A stretch of 54,461 nt of DNA, from positions 1 through 54,461 of the IMG/VR virus record IMGVR_UViG_3300022912_000011, one strand, 5' to 3'. The notes beneath the pieces were generated by a model. The model was given only the letters and a program-made list of their open reading frames with translations, searched no databases and had not been told where the DNA came from. Source of the DNA: a virus. The number at the start of each line of letters is the position of its first letter. The first letter of the stretch is position 1. Of this stretch, positions 40,835 through 51,952 are shown one piece after another. A program made the translations under genes and the position numbers.

Positions 40835-43000
40835 ATGGCTGTTATAAGAAAATGGAACTATGATTTACAAGACTATGAGTACATAGATGATGAAAATCCC
40901 TCTCCTAAAGAGACAGATGAAGATAAATCTTTTCTTCGAACTGCGGGAGAGATGGGTGGTAAGACCATTAAAGGTATTTCCAAACTTCCTGAACTAGTAG
41001 GCAAGGGGAACGTCACTGCTCCCCTTACTACTGTATTCAAAGCCTATCAAGGCTTGAAGGAAGGTGCAGAAGAAGTTGTGTCTGGCGCAAAGGAAGGCTT
41101 CACAGGCAAGCATGATTACAGTGATGATGGTCGTCCTCTGACAGATTTAGATGGGCATGTTCTGTCTGCTGACGCTGCCGGTAATAGACAGCAGGGTGGG
41201 TCAGTTACTCTTGATATGGTAGATGCAGGAATCAAGGACACCAGTGAGCCTTTCCAAGAAGAGGAAGAGGAAGAGACAGAGCAGGAAGCTGTCTTGGCTG
41301 ATGGTGGGGATGGGATGATGTCTAAGCTTGGGTTCAACAGGCCAAAATCTAATAAGCCTGAGATGGCTGACTCTCCTGTAGTGAACTATGCTGAAGGAGT
41401 CGATGGTGTTGATCTGGATAAGGATGAAGTAGATGGATTTCCTATCCTCACGGCACAGCAGATGAGACAGCAGAACTTAGATCAACTGTCAGGAGAAGAG
41501 GGCTATGATCCTACTATTCCTTCTCTGAGTGAAGACTCTTTGATTACTGAAGCTGACTTTCCTCAGACGGGAGATGCTGAAGGGGCGGCAGAGGATAGAG
41601 AATGGTACACTAGCCTCGGCATGGGAATTGGAAGAGCAGCTTTAGAACTCACAAGGACTTTCTTCCGTCCCATAGTAGACCCAATTGAAGAGGGAATTCT
41701 GGCGTATGGTTTCGGCATTGACGATCCATACAACTCCTTCACTCAGAGGCGTTTAGCGCAGCAGAGGGAAGTGAAGAGGAATCTCAGGGAGAGAGAAGAA
41801 GCTACTATCAAGAACAAACTGGCTTTGGCTAACATTGCAAATGCCATGACCAACACCGACATGCAGGGAATATATGCACAGTCTCACATGATGAAGATGG
41901 GAGCCAATGCTGTACTGCACAAGGCACGTTTGGGAGAAGAGATCACCAAGGAAGATCAAAAGGTATTTGGTACTGTATATGGAACCACACTTCAGAAGTA
42001 TCTCGAACTTGAGACTTTTGATGAGAACGTCAAGAGGATGCAGTTGGGTAAAGAAGCCTTGGCATATGAGGTTCTTGAGTATGAATACCAGAAGAATCGT
42101 ACCTTGAGTGTGATGCTTGGTGGACAGACTATGGAGCAGATGCAGTTTGGTGTGGCTATAATGGACAGGATATCTAAGGCCATTCCCGGTAGCAAGCAGA
42201 TGTCTTACTACATTGGGATGATCAATAGAATATCTCCTGAAGCTGATATGACTATGGAAGAAGGAAACAGGGTAGCTGCTGCGTATCAGACAGCTAATAG
42301 TACTGCTTCCAACGTATTCAATAACACTATTCCTTATGCCAAGGATGCTGCCGCTCAGATAGATAAGAATGTGAATGAGCAGATGAAAGCTTTGGAAGAA
42401 GCTGTCAGGCTTGGAAGCATTGAGATTCCTGAAGGAACTACACAGGATGAATATCTTAACTCTGAAAGAGATAGAATATTTAGAGAAGAACTGAAGAACA
42501 ATAAAGAATACCAGACTATATATTCGTATGCAAATGCAGGAGCAAGAGTGGGAAGTATCCCTGCTACACTAGCTCTGGCTATGTTCAACGATGCTGGTAT
42601 GTCTTCAACAAGTTTTAGACAAGGACTCGATGCCCTTATGATTGGAGGGGGGCCGGGTGCTTCGCCAAGACCTAGAGAACTTACAAAGGAAACCTTCAAC
42701 AAATTCGCATCCAACAAATCTTGGACTCCATTGGTAAAGGATACTATCCCTGCTATTATGAATGGCTTGGGTATAACCGATGCCGCTAAGAGAGAAACGT
42801 TGGGAGCCGATATTGGTTTCATCGGGGCTACTGCTCGTGATCCACGGACAGGCAAGCTGATTATGCAATTACTGATGGAAGCTGAAGCTGAAGGTCAGAA
42901 GGTAGATTTTAAAAAAGAATGGATGCCTATAATGACTGCACAAATTCACGCATGGCTTAAAAAGAATAATATGGCTGTTCCTAGTGAGGGAGGTATATAA
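40835..43000 (+). CDS. Internal virion protein, 721 aa
   Basis: Starts 9 nt after the previous gene and ends in a TAATG overlap with the giant gene. An acidic N-terminal third (EEEEETEQEAVL) is followed by a long helical region (NEQMKALEEAVRLG). It resembles the middle ejection protein of podoviruses by position and size only. No motif recognised. Confidence 0.6.
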   Translation: MAVIRKWNYDLQDYEYIDDENPSPKETDEDKSFLRTAGEMGGKTIKGISKLPELVGKGNVTAPLTTVFKAYQGLKEGAEEVVSGAKEGFTGKHDYSDDGRPLTDLDGHVLSADAAGNRQQGGSVTLDMVDAGIKDTSEPFQEEEEEETEQEAVLADGGDGMMSKLGFNRPKSNKPEMADSPVVNYAEGVDGVDLDKDEVDGFPILTAQQMRQQNLDQLSGEEGYDPTIPSLSEDSLITEADFPQTGDAEGAAEDREWYTSLGMGIGRAALELTRTFFRPIVDPIEEGILAYGFGIDDPYNSFTQRRLAQQREVKRNLREREEATIKNKLALANIANAMTNTDMQGIYAQSHMMKMGANAVLHKARLGEEITKEDQKVFGTVYGTTLQKYLELETFDENVKRMQLGKEALAYEVLEYEYQKNRTLSVMLGGQTMEQMQFGVAIMDRISKAIPGSKQMSYYIGMINRISPEADMTMEEGNRVAAAYQTANSTASNVFNNTIPYAKDAAAQIDKNVNEQMKALEEAVRLGSIEIPEGTTQDEYLNSERDRIFREELKNNKEYQTIYSYANAGARVGSIPATLALAMFNDAGMSSTSFRQGLDALMIGGGPGASPRPRELTKETFNKFASNKSWTPLVKDTIPAIMNGLGITDAAKRETLGADIGFIGATARDPRTGKLIMQLLMEAEAEGQKVDFKKEWMPIMTAQIHAWLKKNNMAVPSEGGI

Positions 43001-46000
43001 TGCCTAAGAGCATGATGCCTCTTTCTTCACTGGATGATTACAATAAGAAGCTCCGCAACATGATGATGGAAGGACTCTCGTATGATCAGGCTCAAGCCTC
43101 ACTCCACACGGATTCAGGGCAGCACGAGCCGGGAGATTTTGCGATTGATACTGCCGATCTCATGGCAGGGGATGAAGTACATATTCAGCAGGGAGAGAAC
43201 AAACATAGATTCCCTCTAGTACAGAGGGAAGATGGTGATGGCTTTACCGTGTACAATGAAGGAGAAGAAGTCCCTATCCAGCAGTTCGTTCAGAACAATG
43301 TTTTGGATGGGGGAATCTCTTTTCATCGTTCTAATACTGTACGCAATCTGCACTCGCAGGAACCTCCTGTAACTGACGATGAATTCCAAGGTCACATGGG
43401 ACAGAGTGTAGGTGGGTTTGATCAATCTCTAAATGATCTTGACTTTACCAGCATGACCTCAGAAGATTTAGCTAAGATCAGGAGTGGCATGGACAGAGAG
43501 AAGATGCCGTGGGGTCTGGACTATATGATAAATGGTACTGAAGATCAGGAGTATTCTGACTTTCTAAAAGCCAACGGAGTAGAACTTCCTTTCTCTGAGA
43601 GTGCTGCCGCTATCCAAGAAGATATTGGAAATACTGTGGTGCATGGTGGAGATTGGGCAGGTACGTTTGCCAAAGAAGTAGGGCGCAGAGTATCTAGCCT
43701 TTTCGACGGAGTAAGTGGAGATCAGGCCGTAGCACTACAACAGTTTTGGGAGGAAAAGCCCGGTGAAGAAGATTGGATGGAAAAGAAGCAAGGTCTTGAT
43801 ACTGGTGGAATATGGGGTAGCTTCGCTGCCGGGGCTATGCGTTCCGTTGGAGTGCGTGAGCCTCTTCACGAGTTTGAGCCTGTCACTCCTGTAGAGCAGA
43901 TCACTGGTTTGCTAGGTGAAGTTTTTGGTTGGGGGGCTGGATGGCTAGCTCTCAGGGGTGCAGGTAAAGCAATAGCTAAACCCTTGATAGAGAAGTCTTT
44001 AGCTTCTACTTCCACAAAACTGCTTCCTAGAATCCTTAGAGAATCAGCCGCCAAAGGAGAGAAATACTTTACTGGCAAAGCTCTCACTAGATTGCAACAG
44101 ACTAATGGTAAGGAATTCATTAAGCTGCTGCATAACCCTAATATTGAAGTAGGGCTGGCTAAAGCTTCAAAGGATATCAGGGCTGGTGTGAAGATGCAGC
44201 TTGTAAAGAAAGGAACTCAGAAGCTTGCGAAACAAGAGGGAGCTACTGAACTTCTGGAACATGTAACCACGTTGGGTGCTGGACAGTTGTATGAACAGGT
44301 TATCGAAGTGGTGGATGCATTTACAGGGGGACAGTGGAATCCTGCCCTTGCCGCAGGTATTGGCTTGACCTATATGATTGATATTCCTTTTGATAGGAAG
44401 GGTAGAATCAAGAAGACATTTGATCAGGCTTATGTAGGCAAACAGTCATTGAAGAAGTATAAAGAAGAGTGGATTTCCCTTGCCAGAAAGAACAACGAAC
44501 TTGGCTTGGTAGACCCAATGCTTCTGGATAGATTGGAAAAGATGAAGCCTCAAGCATGGCTTGATCTAGCCCGTCCCCTTGGAGTGCATATTAAAAAGAA
44601 TATGGCTCATGTCCTTAACCTGAATGATCTGGATAACGCTTTGATAGAAGCACAATCTGGCGCACAGATATACAGGGACTTGGGCAAGGGTATAGGCATG
44701 ACAGTTAAAGAGATGGACGAGGGCATGAACTATGATCAGTACTTGCCTGACCCTGTAGTTGACTTCCTTAAGAGGGAAATCCCTGAGTCTCAGATGCCTG
44801 TAAACGGCATGACGGGGTATGACAGGAAGGCTAAGTCCGTTGAATATCTGGTTATGCAGATGAACAGGCTGAAAGATACCAACAAGAAGAACGGATTTGA
44901 GCATGTAAAGAAGGGTGAGGATTTACGACAGGAAATGATTCAGGCCATGAAGAATGGTGAACTGACTCCTAACGGAAACAGGTATGTGAATAACACACTG
45001 AAGCATAACCCTATAGACATGTACTATCAGCCTGATGATGCAGCTTTGGCTTGGAAGGGAATCAAGCAGGGCTTCACTGGAACTATGGTAGAAGGCGATA
45101 ACCCAATGTTCAAGGCTAGGTACACCATCTTATCTCAAGATACTAGACAGGCCGGAACTGCTATCTTAGGAGCGTTTGCTCAGAAGATTGGTAAGAGACA
45201 GGCTGAAGTACAAGAGAGCCAAGGTATTCCTGCTCATACTTCCATACTAGAAGATAAGGTTATATATGATGAAGGACAGGCTGTAAGAGTCCGTACCATA
45301 CAAGATCATATCTCTGGCGAAAGAAAGGTACATGAACAGGCTATAGGCACTGAGAAGGCTCACAGGAAATCTGTCAAGGATAAACTGAAGAAGACCAACA
45401 AGAGTGCAACTAAACATGCAGAGGGGATGGATGAATCTCACAGGATGGATACTGAATCTCTGCCTAGTAATATCCTTAACTCAGGCAAAGAGCATGGAAC
45501 CTTGATGGACAATTACTACAATCTGGTTACTGATCAGTGGGTAAGGATGATGGAAACAATGGAAGCCTTACGTCCTAACAAGAAGGGCAACCTTCTCTCT
45601 AGGGTAATGGGTGTGGTAGACCCTGCTACTGATTCACAGACGCAGCTTAATGACATCATGGCTGGAATCAAGAATGTATTTGGTGAACATGCAGATGGGG
45701 AACTCATTGATGTAGATGGATTTACGAAGCGGGTGATGGAGAAGTTCTTTAATGGCACTCCTGAAGCAGACTTCCTCAATACAATGGAAGCTCTGGAACT
45801 GCAACTGCATGATCTCTTGGCAAAGCACACTGTCCGTAACATGGACGATGTGGCTAGGGGAATGCTCTCAGGTCTTCCTGCACATGAGCTTGCGTACATG
45901 AGTTTCGATGGCAGGTTGGGAGATGTGAGTAACAATGCCAAGTTTATTAATCAGGTCAAGGATGATTGGTCTGTGTATAAAAGATTTATGGAAGAGAAGT

Positions 46001-49000
46001 TACATAACATAGCTCCCGAAGAGCTTCCAAAGCTGGACGAGTTGGATGCTATAATGAAGTCAGAGGAACTTACGATCAATCACATTCTTCATGTCAAGAA
46101 CAAGTTTATGAATCCGACTGAAGATGCGAAGATGATCTCCCTTGACCTTATTCATGCAAAGCGTAAGCATGCCAAGCACGGCAAGCTGGCAGAGCCGGGT
46201 GGAGTCACAGACAGACAGATGATAGAGCAACAGGCCAGAGAAGGATACACCGACTTAATTCCCGGTGTTACCATAAAGGGAACTTCTTCTGACTTGACAA
46301 TGGAACAGCACCTTCAGCAGAGGGTACACGACTTCTATGCCAAGCATGGCCCTGATGCTAATATCGAAGCCCATATAGTAGAAGAAGGACAGGAGCCTGT
46401 GAATGCTCTTCAGAAATTCATTGATGAAGTGCTTATCAGTGGAAGCAATGGAGAGACTTCAGAGAAAGGAAAATTCTGGCCTAAAGCTGCACCGGGTTCT
46501 CCCGGCTATAAGGAATGGTCTGAACTGTTCAAGAAGAAGGCCAAGACAAAAGGATTTGTCAAAGACCATATGAGCGGGCATGATGTTGTGCCTACTGATG
46601 TGGGAGTAAATGGCATGGGGGAAGAGATTACACTGATACAAGTCTTGAAGGCAGGAAAGGATAAGAATGGGGTTGACAAGTTTGATATAATTCAGATATC
46701 ATTAGACCCTAGCACTAGTCCCATGTATCAGATAGATGGAAACATAATCCCGCTAAAGGATAGAATCAAACGCAATTCCAACGGTGAACCTATTGCCGAG
46801 AGGATATACGGAAAGACCGAAGAAAGCATTAATGCTATGAGGCAACAAGCAGAAAATGGTCAAATGGGAATGCGTATGTTGGACGCTGAATCAAACTCTG
46901 GTGGCAGAGGTATAGTCAAGAGAAAAGGCAAAATGACCAAAGAGGAAACTGCTTTAAATCAATCTCTTGAAGATGTACACAATAGGACAAGCAGTACTAG
47001 CTCAAATAAAGCAGAAGTTGACGCAAAAGGTAAGCTAGTCCTTAAGCCACAAGAGAAAACAATAGAGTCTATTCTATATAATGAATTGCCTATGGATGTA
47101 ACTATGGTGATTAACTTGGGCGATCTCAAGAAAGCCGCTACAGCATTGGCAAAGAGTGGGAATAAGAATATAGTAGATTACCTCACTGATACTTTGAGGC
47201 ACGCTCACAAGGAAAAGATGTTTGGAAACAAGTGGGTGCTTGATCGTATGGCATTAGAGAATATAGCTCGTGAGGCCGGAAAGCAGGGTAAGCCGAAGGC
47301 AGTGTTTGAACAGCTACGAGACTTTGGCATTATCACTCAGCTTGTAGATCACGCTGATGGTAGTTCTTACACACGACACATGGGCAAAGGTAAACTTAAA
47401 TCTGTAGGAAAGGGAGCCAAGGAAGGTCAGTCCCTCACTCAGCAGAAGCTCTTTGGTAAGGATAAGAAGAAGGCCGCAGCTAAAGTTGAAGGCAAGAAGA
47501 GAGCTTTGAGTAAAGCAGAGAAGACTGAATATGAGCAACTCACTTCCAAGCATAGCATGCATGGTGAGAAAGCTATGTCTAAGAAAGAGATAGCTAAATT
47601 CAAGAAGTATGAGGAAATCTCTGTAGGTGAGATGGGAGTGAGAAATGATCACACTTACATCTTCAGGCAGGGCAATGCAGAAGCAATTCGTTTAGCTAAT
47701 GAAACTGTGTTGGATGCTACTTCCAATCCTTACCTAGCTTTATATGAGGACGGTTCTATCCCTGATGCTCTGAAAGTCAATGCGTGGTTCAAGCGAATTG
47801 GAGATAAGAATTGGGGTTCCAGAACAGATGATGAACTGATTAAGATTATGACTGAAGCACATAACTTGCCTGATGCAGAGCAGATAGACTTCGATGAGGA
47901 CTTCGTTAAGTTCCTCTTTGAAATGTCTCAGGATATGGATATGGAGATAGTGTTCGCTGAAGGAGCAGACTTCCAGATGCGAGTAAGGAATGAACTTGTT
48001 CGATTGAATGAAGTTCAGAACCTCTCCAAAGCTGAGATACTTCACAGGAAGAGAATGCTTGCCGCCCTGCCGTATATCCGTGCAGTGCAGCATCACAAGG
48101 TAGGTGGAGTTCCTCACGAGGAATGGTACAGGAAAGCTCTAGGACTTATGGCTATCCCTGCTGCCTTCTCGTTTGTAGCTCCTACTGTAGCCCATGCCGC
48201 AGGACAGGTGGGTGCAGGACAAGGTGTGGATATAGTCTATGATGATTCCTACAGTGGATGGGGATGGGGAATGCTGGCTGCTGGTGTAGGCACTTACGCT
48301 GCACTCAGGTATGGCAAAGGCAAGGGACTGTCTCAGTATGTAGGACGTAGTCTAAAGAATAAGGTGAGTGAGATTAAGAAGGCTCATAAGATGGAGAAGA
48401 AGGTTGTAAGCATCAAGGAGCTTTCTGAGACACAGGCACAGGAGTTGACCTACCTCAACGATGCACTTCAGTTCAATGCTGAGATCAAGGCACTGGACGA
48501 TGCGTACTCCAAAGCAAAGCATGTGGATACGCCTGAATTCCAAGAACTGAAGAAGAGGTACACCGAACTGATCGGAGTAGACCCCGACAACGTAAGCATG
48601 AATGAGGTCTATCAGACATTTGGCAACATCTCCAAGATGTATGCGGCTCATAGTGGAAAGCCTCTGAAGGCTAACGCAAAGGACATGGGAGTTTACATAG
48701 AGAATATCTATACTCCGTGGCTGGTAGCGAAGGTTCATCCAGAAGTATTCCCTTATGTTGCGGCTAATATGTCAAGGACTGTGACGGAGAACCGTTGGTT
48801 GGCTGAGATGTTTTCTCAGTTGCCTACTGTCTTTTCAATCACTCATAAGAAACATGGTCTGGACAAAACAACCATGCAACATATTGATAACGCTATATAT
48901 AAATATGTGAATGGAAATGAATGGAACAATGCTACTCAGGAGAAGGTCAGGAAGTTTCTGATGGAGAGAGATATTTCTGCTTCCAATCCGCTAGACAAAG

Positions 49001-51801
49001 CCGGATATGTGCCCGATGAAGCCAACGTTGACTTAGCTATGCAAGCTATAGATGAGATGGTTGGCGTGCTTAACGGTAAGGTGGAAGCCCTGAAACAGAG
49101 TAGGATGAAGCCTGAGTTCAGAGCTAAGTATAGTAAGCGTAAGGGCAATACTGTTTACTTTCCAGAAGATCGTGGTAAGGGAGACTACATCATGTTCCTC
49201 TATGACGATCCTGCTATGACACAAGCTGTAAGGGAAACTGGCGCACCCACAGGAGAGAAAGGATTACTCTACTGGCGCAGGTTTGAGAAGCCTCCTAGTG
49301 CTGAAGAAAAGAAGAAAGCATTTAGGGCTGCCAAAGCTGAGTGGAGAGCAAATGGAACCGAGAAGGGACAGGCGAACTATGCCGCTATGGAGAAGATGCA
49401 TGAGATAGAGGATTTCTCCACTGTTAATGTCAAGTCTAGTAGGGACATTATGAACAATGACACTAATGCAGTGATCTCTAACCTTATACATATATCCGAG
49501 GAAAAGGCTAGGGGAGCCGCAGACGCAGCTAGGAATTTAAAGAGAGCTTCTTCTATTGATGGAATGAATAAGAAATCTGAGGACTTCAAAGCCTCTGCTG
49601 CCCAACTTAAAGAGTGGGCTAACAGTGATATAGGAGTACACACTATCTCTGCGGCAGACGGCAAGAACTATCAGATTGATTGGCGGGAATTGACAGACAT
49701 TCCCGGCTTTGAGCATGTGAATGCTATTGAGAACTTCATCAAGAATGCTAGAGGTAATGCTGCTGCTACTGCCCGTAAAGCGCAGATAGATATGTACAAG
49801 AAAGCAGACGATGTGTTTCTGATGTCTGCTGCTAGGAATAATAATAATACTGCGAACTGGCTGAAGAAGCACAAGAAGTTTGCACTGTATGGCCCTGACA
49901 GTCACAGGACTGCTAAGTGGGTAGGACGTTTGAAGTACTTGTTCTACATGACTCAGCTTTCCCTGAACGTGGCTAGCCCTATCATTAACATGACAGGTAT
50001 AGGCACAATCGTACCACAGGAGCTTACAAAGAGAGCAAGGGCAATGGGAGTCCATGATAGGTTTGTCTCCACGAGATTACTTGGAGCGGCTATCAAAGAC
50101 CTCGGAGCTAATATAAAGACAGTGGCTAGGCTAGGGAAAGATCAACCGCTTCCTAATTGGGAGCATAGTTCTTTCGTAACAGATGAGAAGAATCTACTGC
50201 AACGTCTTGCTGTTGAAGGACATACAGGACAGACACTTGCTACAGAGTTCTCACCTGATATAGCTGAAGTAGCTGTTGGTCAAGGAAGATGGACTGCTAA
50301 CACAGACCAAGGGTTCTTCAAGGATAAGCTTGCTGCCTTAGATTTCTATGGCACATGGTTATTCAGTAAGTCAGAAGAAACCGTGCGTAATGCTTCGTCA
50401 CTGGCGGCATGGAGATTAGAGAAGAAAGCTAATCCTGCTCTGGTGTCTGAGATCAAGACAGGTAAATGGGGGCCACAACAGGAAGGTGCTTATCAGCGTG
50501 TGGTTGGAATGAACACGAATGTAAACATTGATTACAATCCGTGGAACAGGCCGGGTGGAGCCGCTAGTCTTAGTGGTATCTTCAGCCCTATCTTTACTTT
50601 TAGAAGCTTCATGCTCAACTACTTACACACACTGGCTCTCCATTTTGATGAGGCTATCAAGATTGGAGCGGCAGGTAGGAAGTTAGAGCCTTCTACCATG
50701 AGTGCGCCAGCGTACCATGCCAAGAAGGTAGGAGCGGCTGTTGAGTCTCTCGGAAGCAAGGAGTACAGAAAGCAGTTCATGGCTAATATGAAACCTGTGG
50801 CACAGATGCTTATGGGTGTAACCTTGTTTGGTGGTATGCAAGCCTTACCGGGAGCCGACTATATAGAAGAAGCTGTGGCACAAGACCATGTCCCTACTCC
50901 GTGGGGAATGCCAGATATTCCGATACCTGCCCTGAGTGCAATACTGCCGGGAGGTTCTGGAATCAGACCTTCACAAGCGGCTGACATGTGGTTGACTGAT
51001 GCACTTGGAGAGTCTGGACACTGGATATCTGAAGCCTTGACTAAGGGAGTGCCGGGATTGTTGGGAGCAGTAGGGATAGATAACTTCCCTGTAATGACCA
51101 ACGCTCTCAGGATTGAAACTCCTATGTCTGCTACTGACTTACTTGGAATGACAGGCACATATGCTGAACAGATAAGTGATTGGAAGCAGAACGCTTCTAC
51201 CACAATGAGACAGGCTATTAGGAATCCCGGTATGTATCACCCGATGGAAAATCCTAAAGCTTGGGCTGATCTTCTGATTCAGTCTAATCCTGTAGTACCA
51301 AGGGGTGTCAAGAAGGGCTTAGGGTTTGGAGCCAGAGCCGTAGAGAAAGCAATAACAGGCTCTTCTCCTGAACTGACTAAGGGTGGCAGTATTCGTACTG
51401 GCCCTGATGGTAGGCCGATTGACCCCACACTTGGAGAACTGATTACTAGCGCATTTGCTTTTAATCCTTACACTAAGAACAAGAGGATAGAACAGAGGAC
51501 ACTGAGATATGATCTAGAGAAGTGGAAGAAGGGTGTAAGGCAACCGATCATTGATGATTATCAGAAGGCGGCTGCCAAGAGAGACACTAAGAAACTACGC
51601 TACATCAGAAGTAAGATGATTCCAGACTACAACAGAATGATCAATGACATGTCGAAGAAGCGCAAGTTGCGTAGCTTCAATACGTTGCAGATCACTCAGA
51701 GGAATCTGGATGCGGCTCTCAAGAACAATCAGTGGACGAAGGATATATCCGCACTGGCAAGAGAAGTGGACAGGAGAAGGTATAATGACAAGGGTAGATA
51801 A
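43000..51801 (+). CDS. Giant internal virion protein, 2933 aa (polyvalent-type)
   Basis: A single uninterrupted 8.8-kb frame starting at the TAATG overlap. Hydrophobic segments lie at about 1713-1732 (LGLMAIPAAFSFVAPTVAH) and 1754-1772 (WGMLAAGVGTYAALRY). The C-terminal ~650 residues (from LFYMTQLSLNVASPIINMTG on) include SGIFSPIFTFRSFMLNYLHT and DYIEEAVAQ and resemble the C-terminal domain of large polyvalent virion proteins. Much of the rest is helical. I find no T7-type RNA polymerase motifs and no clear lysozyme or peptidase motif. It probably forms the ejectosome channel and is injected into the host. Exact enzymatic content is unknown. Confidence 0.7.
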   Translation: MPKSMMPLSSLDDYNKKLRNMMMEGLSYDQAQASLHTDSGQHEPGDFAIDTADLMAGDEVHIQQGENKHRFPLVQREDGDGFTVYNEGEEVPIQQFVQNNVLDGGISFHRSNTVRNLHSQEPPVTDDEFQGHMGQSVGGFDQSLNDLDFTSMTSEDLAKIRSGMDREKMPWGLDYMINGTEDQEYSDFLKANGVELPFSESAAAIQEDIGNTVVHGGDWAGTFAKEVGRRVSSLFDGVSGDQAVALQQFWEEKPGEEDWMEKKQGLDTGGIWGSFAAGAMRSVGVREPLHEFEPVTPVEQITGLLGEVFGWGAGWLALRGAGKAIAKPLIEKSLASTSTKLLPRILRESAAKGEKYFTGKALTRLQQTNGKEFIKLLHNPNIEVGLAKASKDIRAGVKMQLVKKGTQKLAKQEGATELLEHVTTLGAGQLYEQVIEVVDAFTGGQWNPALAAGIGLTYMIDIPFDRKGRIKKTFDQAYVGKQSLKKYKEEWISLARKNNELGLVDPMLLDRLEKMKPQAWLDLARPLGVHIKKNMAHVLNLNDLDNALIEAQSGAQIYRDLGKGIGMTVKEMDEGMNYDQYLPDPVVDFLKREIPESQMPVNGMTGYDRKAKSVEYLVMQMNRLKDTNKKNGFEHVKKGEDLRQEMIQAMKNGELTPNGNRYVNNTLKHNPIDMYYQPDDAALAWKGIKQGFTGTMVEGDNPMFKARYTILSQDTRQAGTAILGAFAQKIGKRQAEVQESQGIPAHTSILEDKVIYDEGQAVRVRTIQDHISGERKVHEQAIGTEKAHRKSVKDKLKKTNKSATKHAEGMDESHRMDTESLPSNILNSGKEHGTLMDNYYNLVTDQWVRMMETMEALRPNKKGNLLSRVMGVVDPATDSQTQLNDIMAGIKNVFGEHADGELIDVDGFTKRVMEKFFNGTPEADFLNTMEALELQLHDLLAKHTVRNMDDVARGMLSGLPAHELAYMSFDGRLGDVSNNAKFINQVKDDWSVYKRFMEEKLHNIAPEELPKLDELDAIMKSEELTINHILHVKNKFMNPTEDAKMISLDLIHAKRKHAKHGKLAEPGGVTDRQMIEQQAREGYTDLIPGVTIKGTSSDLTMEQHLQQRVHDFYAKHGPDANIEAHIVEEGQEPVNALQKFIDEVLISGSNGETSEKGKFWPKAAPGSPGYKEWSELFKKKAKTKGFVKDHMSGHDVVPTDVGVNGMGEEITLIQVLKAGKDKNGVDKFDIIQISLDPSTSPMYQIDGNIIPLKDRIKRNSNGEPIAERIYGKTEESINAMRQQAENGQMGMRMLDAESNSGGRGIVKRKGKMTKEETALNQSLEDVHNRTSSTSSNKAEVDAKGKLVLKPQEKTIESILYNELPMDVTMVINLGDLKKAATALAKSGNKNIVDYLTDTLRHAHKEKMFGNKWVLDRMALENIAREAGKQGKPKAVFEQLRDFGIITQLVDHADGSSYTRHMGKGKLKSVGKGAKEGQSLTQQKLFGKDKKKAAAKVEGKKRALSKAEKTEYEQLTSKHSMHGEKAMSKKEIAKFKKYEEISVGEMGVRNDHTYIFRQGNAEAIRLANETVLDATSNPYLALYEDGSIPDALKVNAWFKRIGDKNWGSRTDDELIKIMTEAHNLPDAEQIDFDEDFVKFLFEMSQDMDMEIVFAEGADFQMRVRNELVRLNEVQNLSKAEILHRKRMLAALPYIRAVQHHKVGGVPHEEWYRKALGLMAIPAAFSFVAPTVAHAAGQVGAGQGVDIVYDDSYSGWGWGMLAAGVGTYAALRYGKGKGLSQYVGRSLKNKVSEIKKAHKMEKKVVSIKELSETQAQELTYLNDALQFNAEIKALDDAYSKAKHVDTPEFQELKKRYTELIGVDPDNVSMNEVYQTFGNISKMYAAHSGKPLKANAKDMGVYIENIYTPWLVAKVHPEVFPYVAANMSRTVTENRWLAEMFSQLPTVFSITHKKHGLDKTTMQHIDNAIYKYVNGNEWNNATQEKVRKFLMERDISASNPLDKAGYVPDEANVDLAMQAIDEMVGVLNGKVEALKQSRMKPEFRAKYSKRKGNTVYFPEDRGKGDYIMFLYDDPAMTQAVRETGAPTGEKGLLYWRRFEKPPSAEEKKKAFRAAKAEWRANGTEKGQANYAAMEKMHEIEDFSTVNVKSSRDIMNNDTNAVISNLIHISEEKARGAADAARNLKRASSIDGMNKKSEDFKASAAQLKEWANSDIGVHTISAADGKNYQIDWRELTDIPGFEHVNAIENFIKNARGNAAATARKAQIDMYKKADDVFLMSAARNNNNTANWLKKHKKFALYGPDSHRTAKWVGRLKYLFYMTQLSLNVASPIINMTGIGTIVPQELTKRARAMGVHDRFVSTRLLGAAIKDLGANIKTVARLGKDQPLPNWEHSSFVTDEKNLLQRLAVEGHTGQTLATEFSPDIAEVAVGQGRWTANTDQGFFKDKLAALDFYGTWLFSKSEETVRNASSLAAWRLEKKANPALVSEIKTGKWGPQQEGAYQRVVGMNTNVNIDYNPWNRPGGAASLSGIFSPIFTFRSFMLNYLHTLALHFDEAIKIGAAGRKLEPSTMSAPAYHAKKVGAAVESLGSKEYRKQFMANMKPVAQMLMGVTLFGGMQALPGADYIEEAVAQDHVPTPWGMPDIPIPALSAILPGGSGIRPSQAADMWLTDALGESGHWISEALTKGVPGLLGAVGIDNFPVMTNALRIETPMSATDLLGMTGTYAEQISDWKQNASTTMRQAIRNPGMYHPMENPKAWADLLIQSNPVVPRGVKKGLGFGARAVEKAITGSSPELTKGGSIRTGPDGRPIDPTLGELITSAFAFNPYTKNKRIEQRTLRYDLEKWKKGVRQPIIDDYQKAAAKRDTKKLRYIRSKMIPDYNRMINDMSKKRKLRSFNTLQITQRNLDAALKNNQWTKDISALAREVDRRRYNDKGR

Positions 51802-51952
51802 TATGGATGTGGATGGTGAATACTTTTCGCATGAGAAGATGATAAGGACGAAAGGAAGGAAACCTTATGCAGTTACAAAACGTGTTCGTACCTCTAAAGA
51901 TAAGGAAAGGAAAAAATTACGAGAGGATAAAACGAGAGCTAGAGAGTGGTAA
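51785..51952 (+). CDS. 55-aa basic peptide, unknown
   Basis: ATG 51785 follows AGGAGAAGG inside the end of the giant gene (17-nt overlap). The product is Lys/Arg/Asp/Glu-rich (KRVRTSKDKERKKLREDKTR). It overlaps the endolysin gene start at 51867 in a different frame, so expression may be low. Confidence 0.4.
   Translation: MTRVDNMDVDGEYFSHEKMIRTKGRKPYAVTKRVRTSKDKERKKLREDKTRAREW

Noticed and set aside
43000-51801. Giant protein as an N4-type virion RNA polymerase
   Set aside because: Size is similar, but the T7-family polymerase motifs (A, B, C) are not visible and the gene context alone is not enough.
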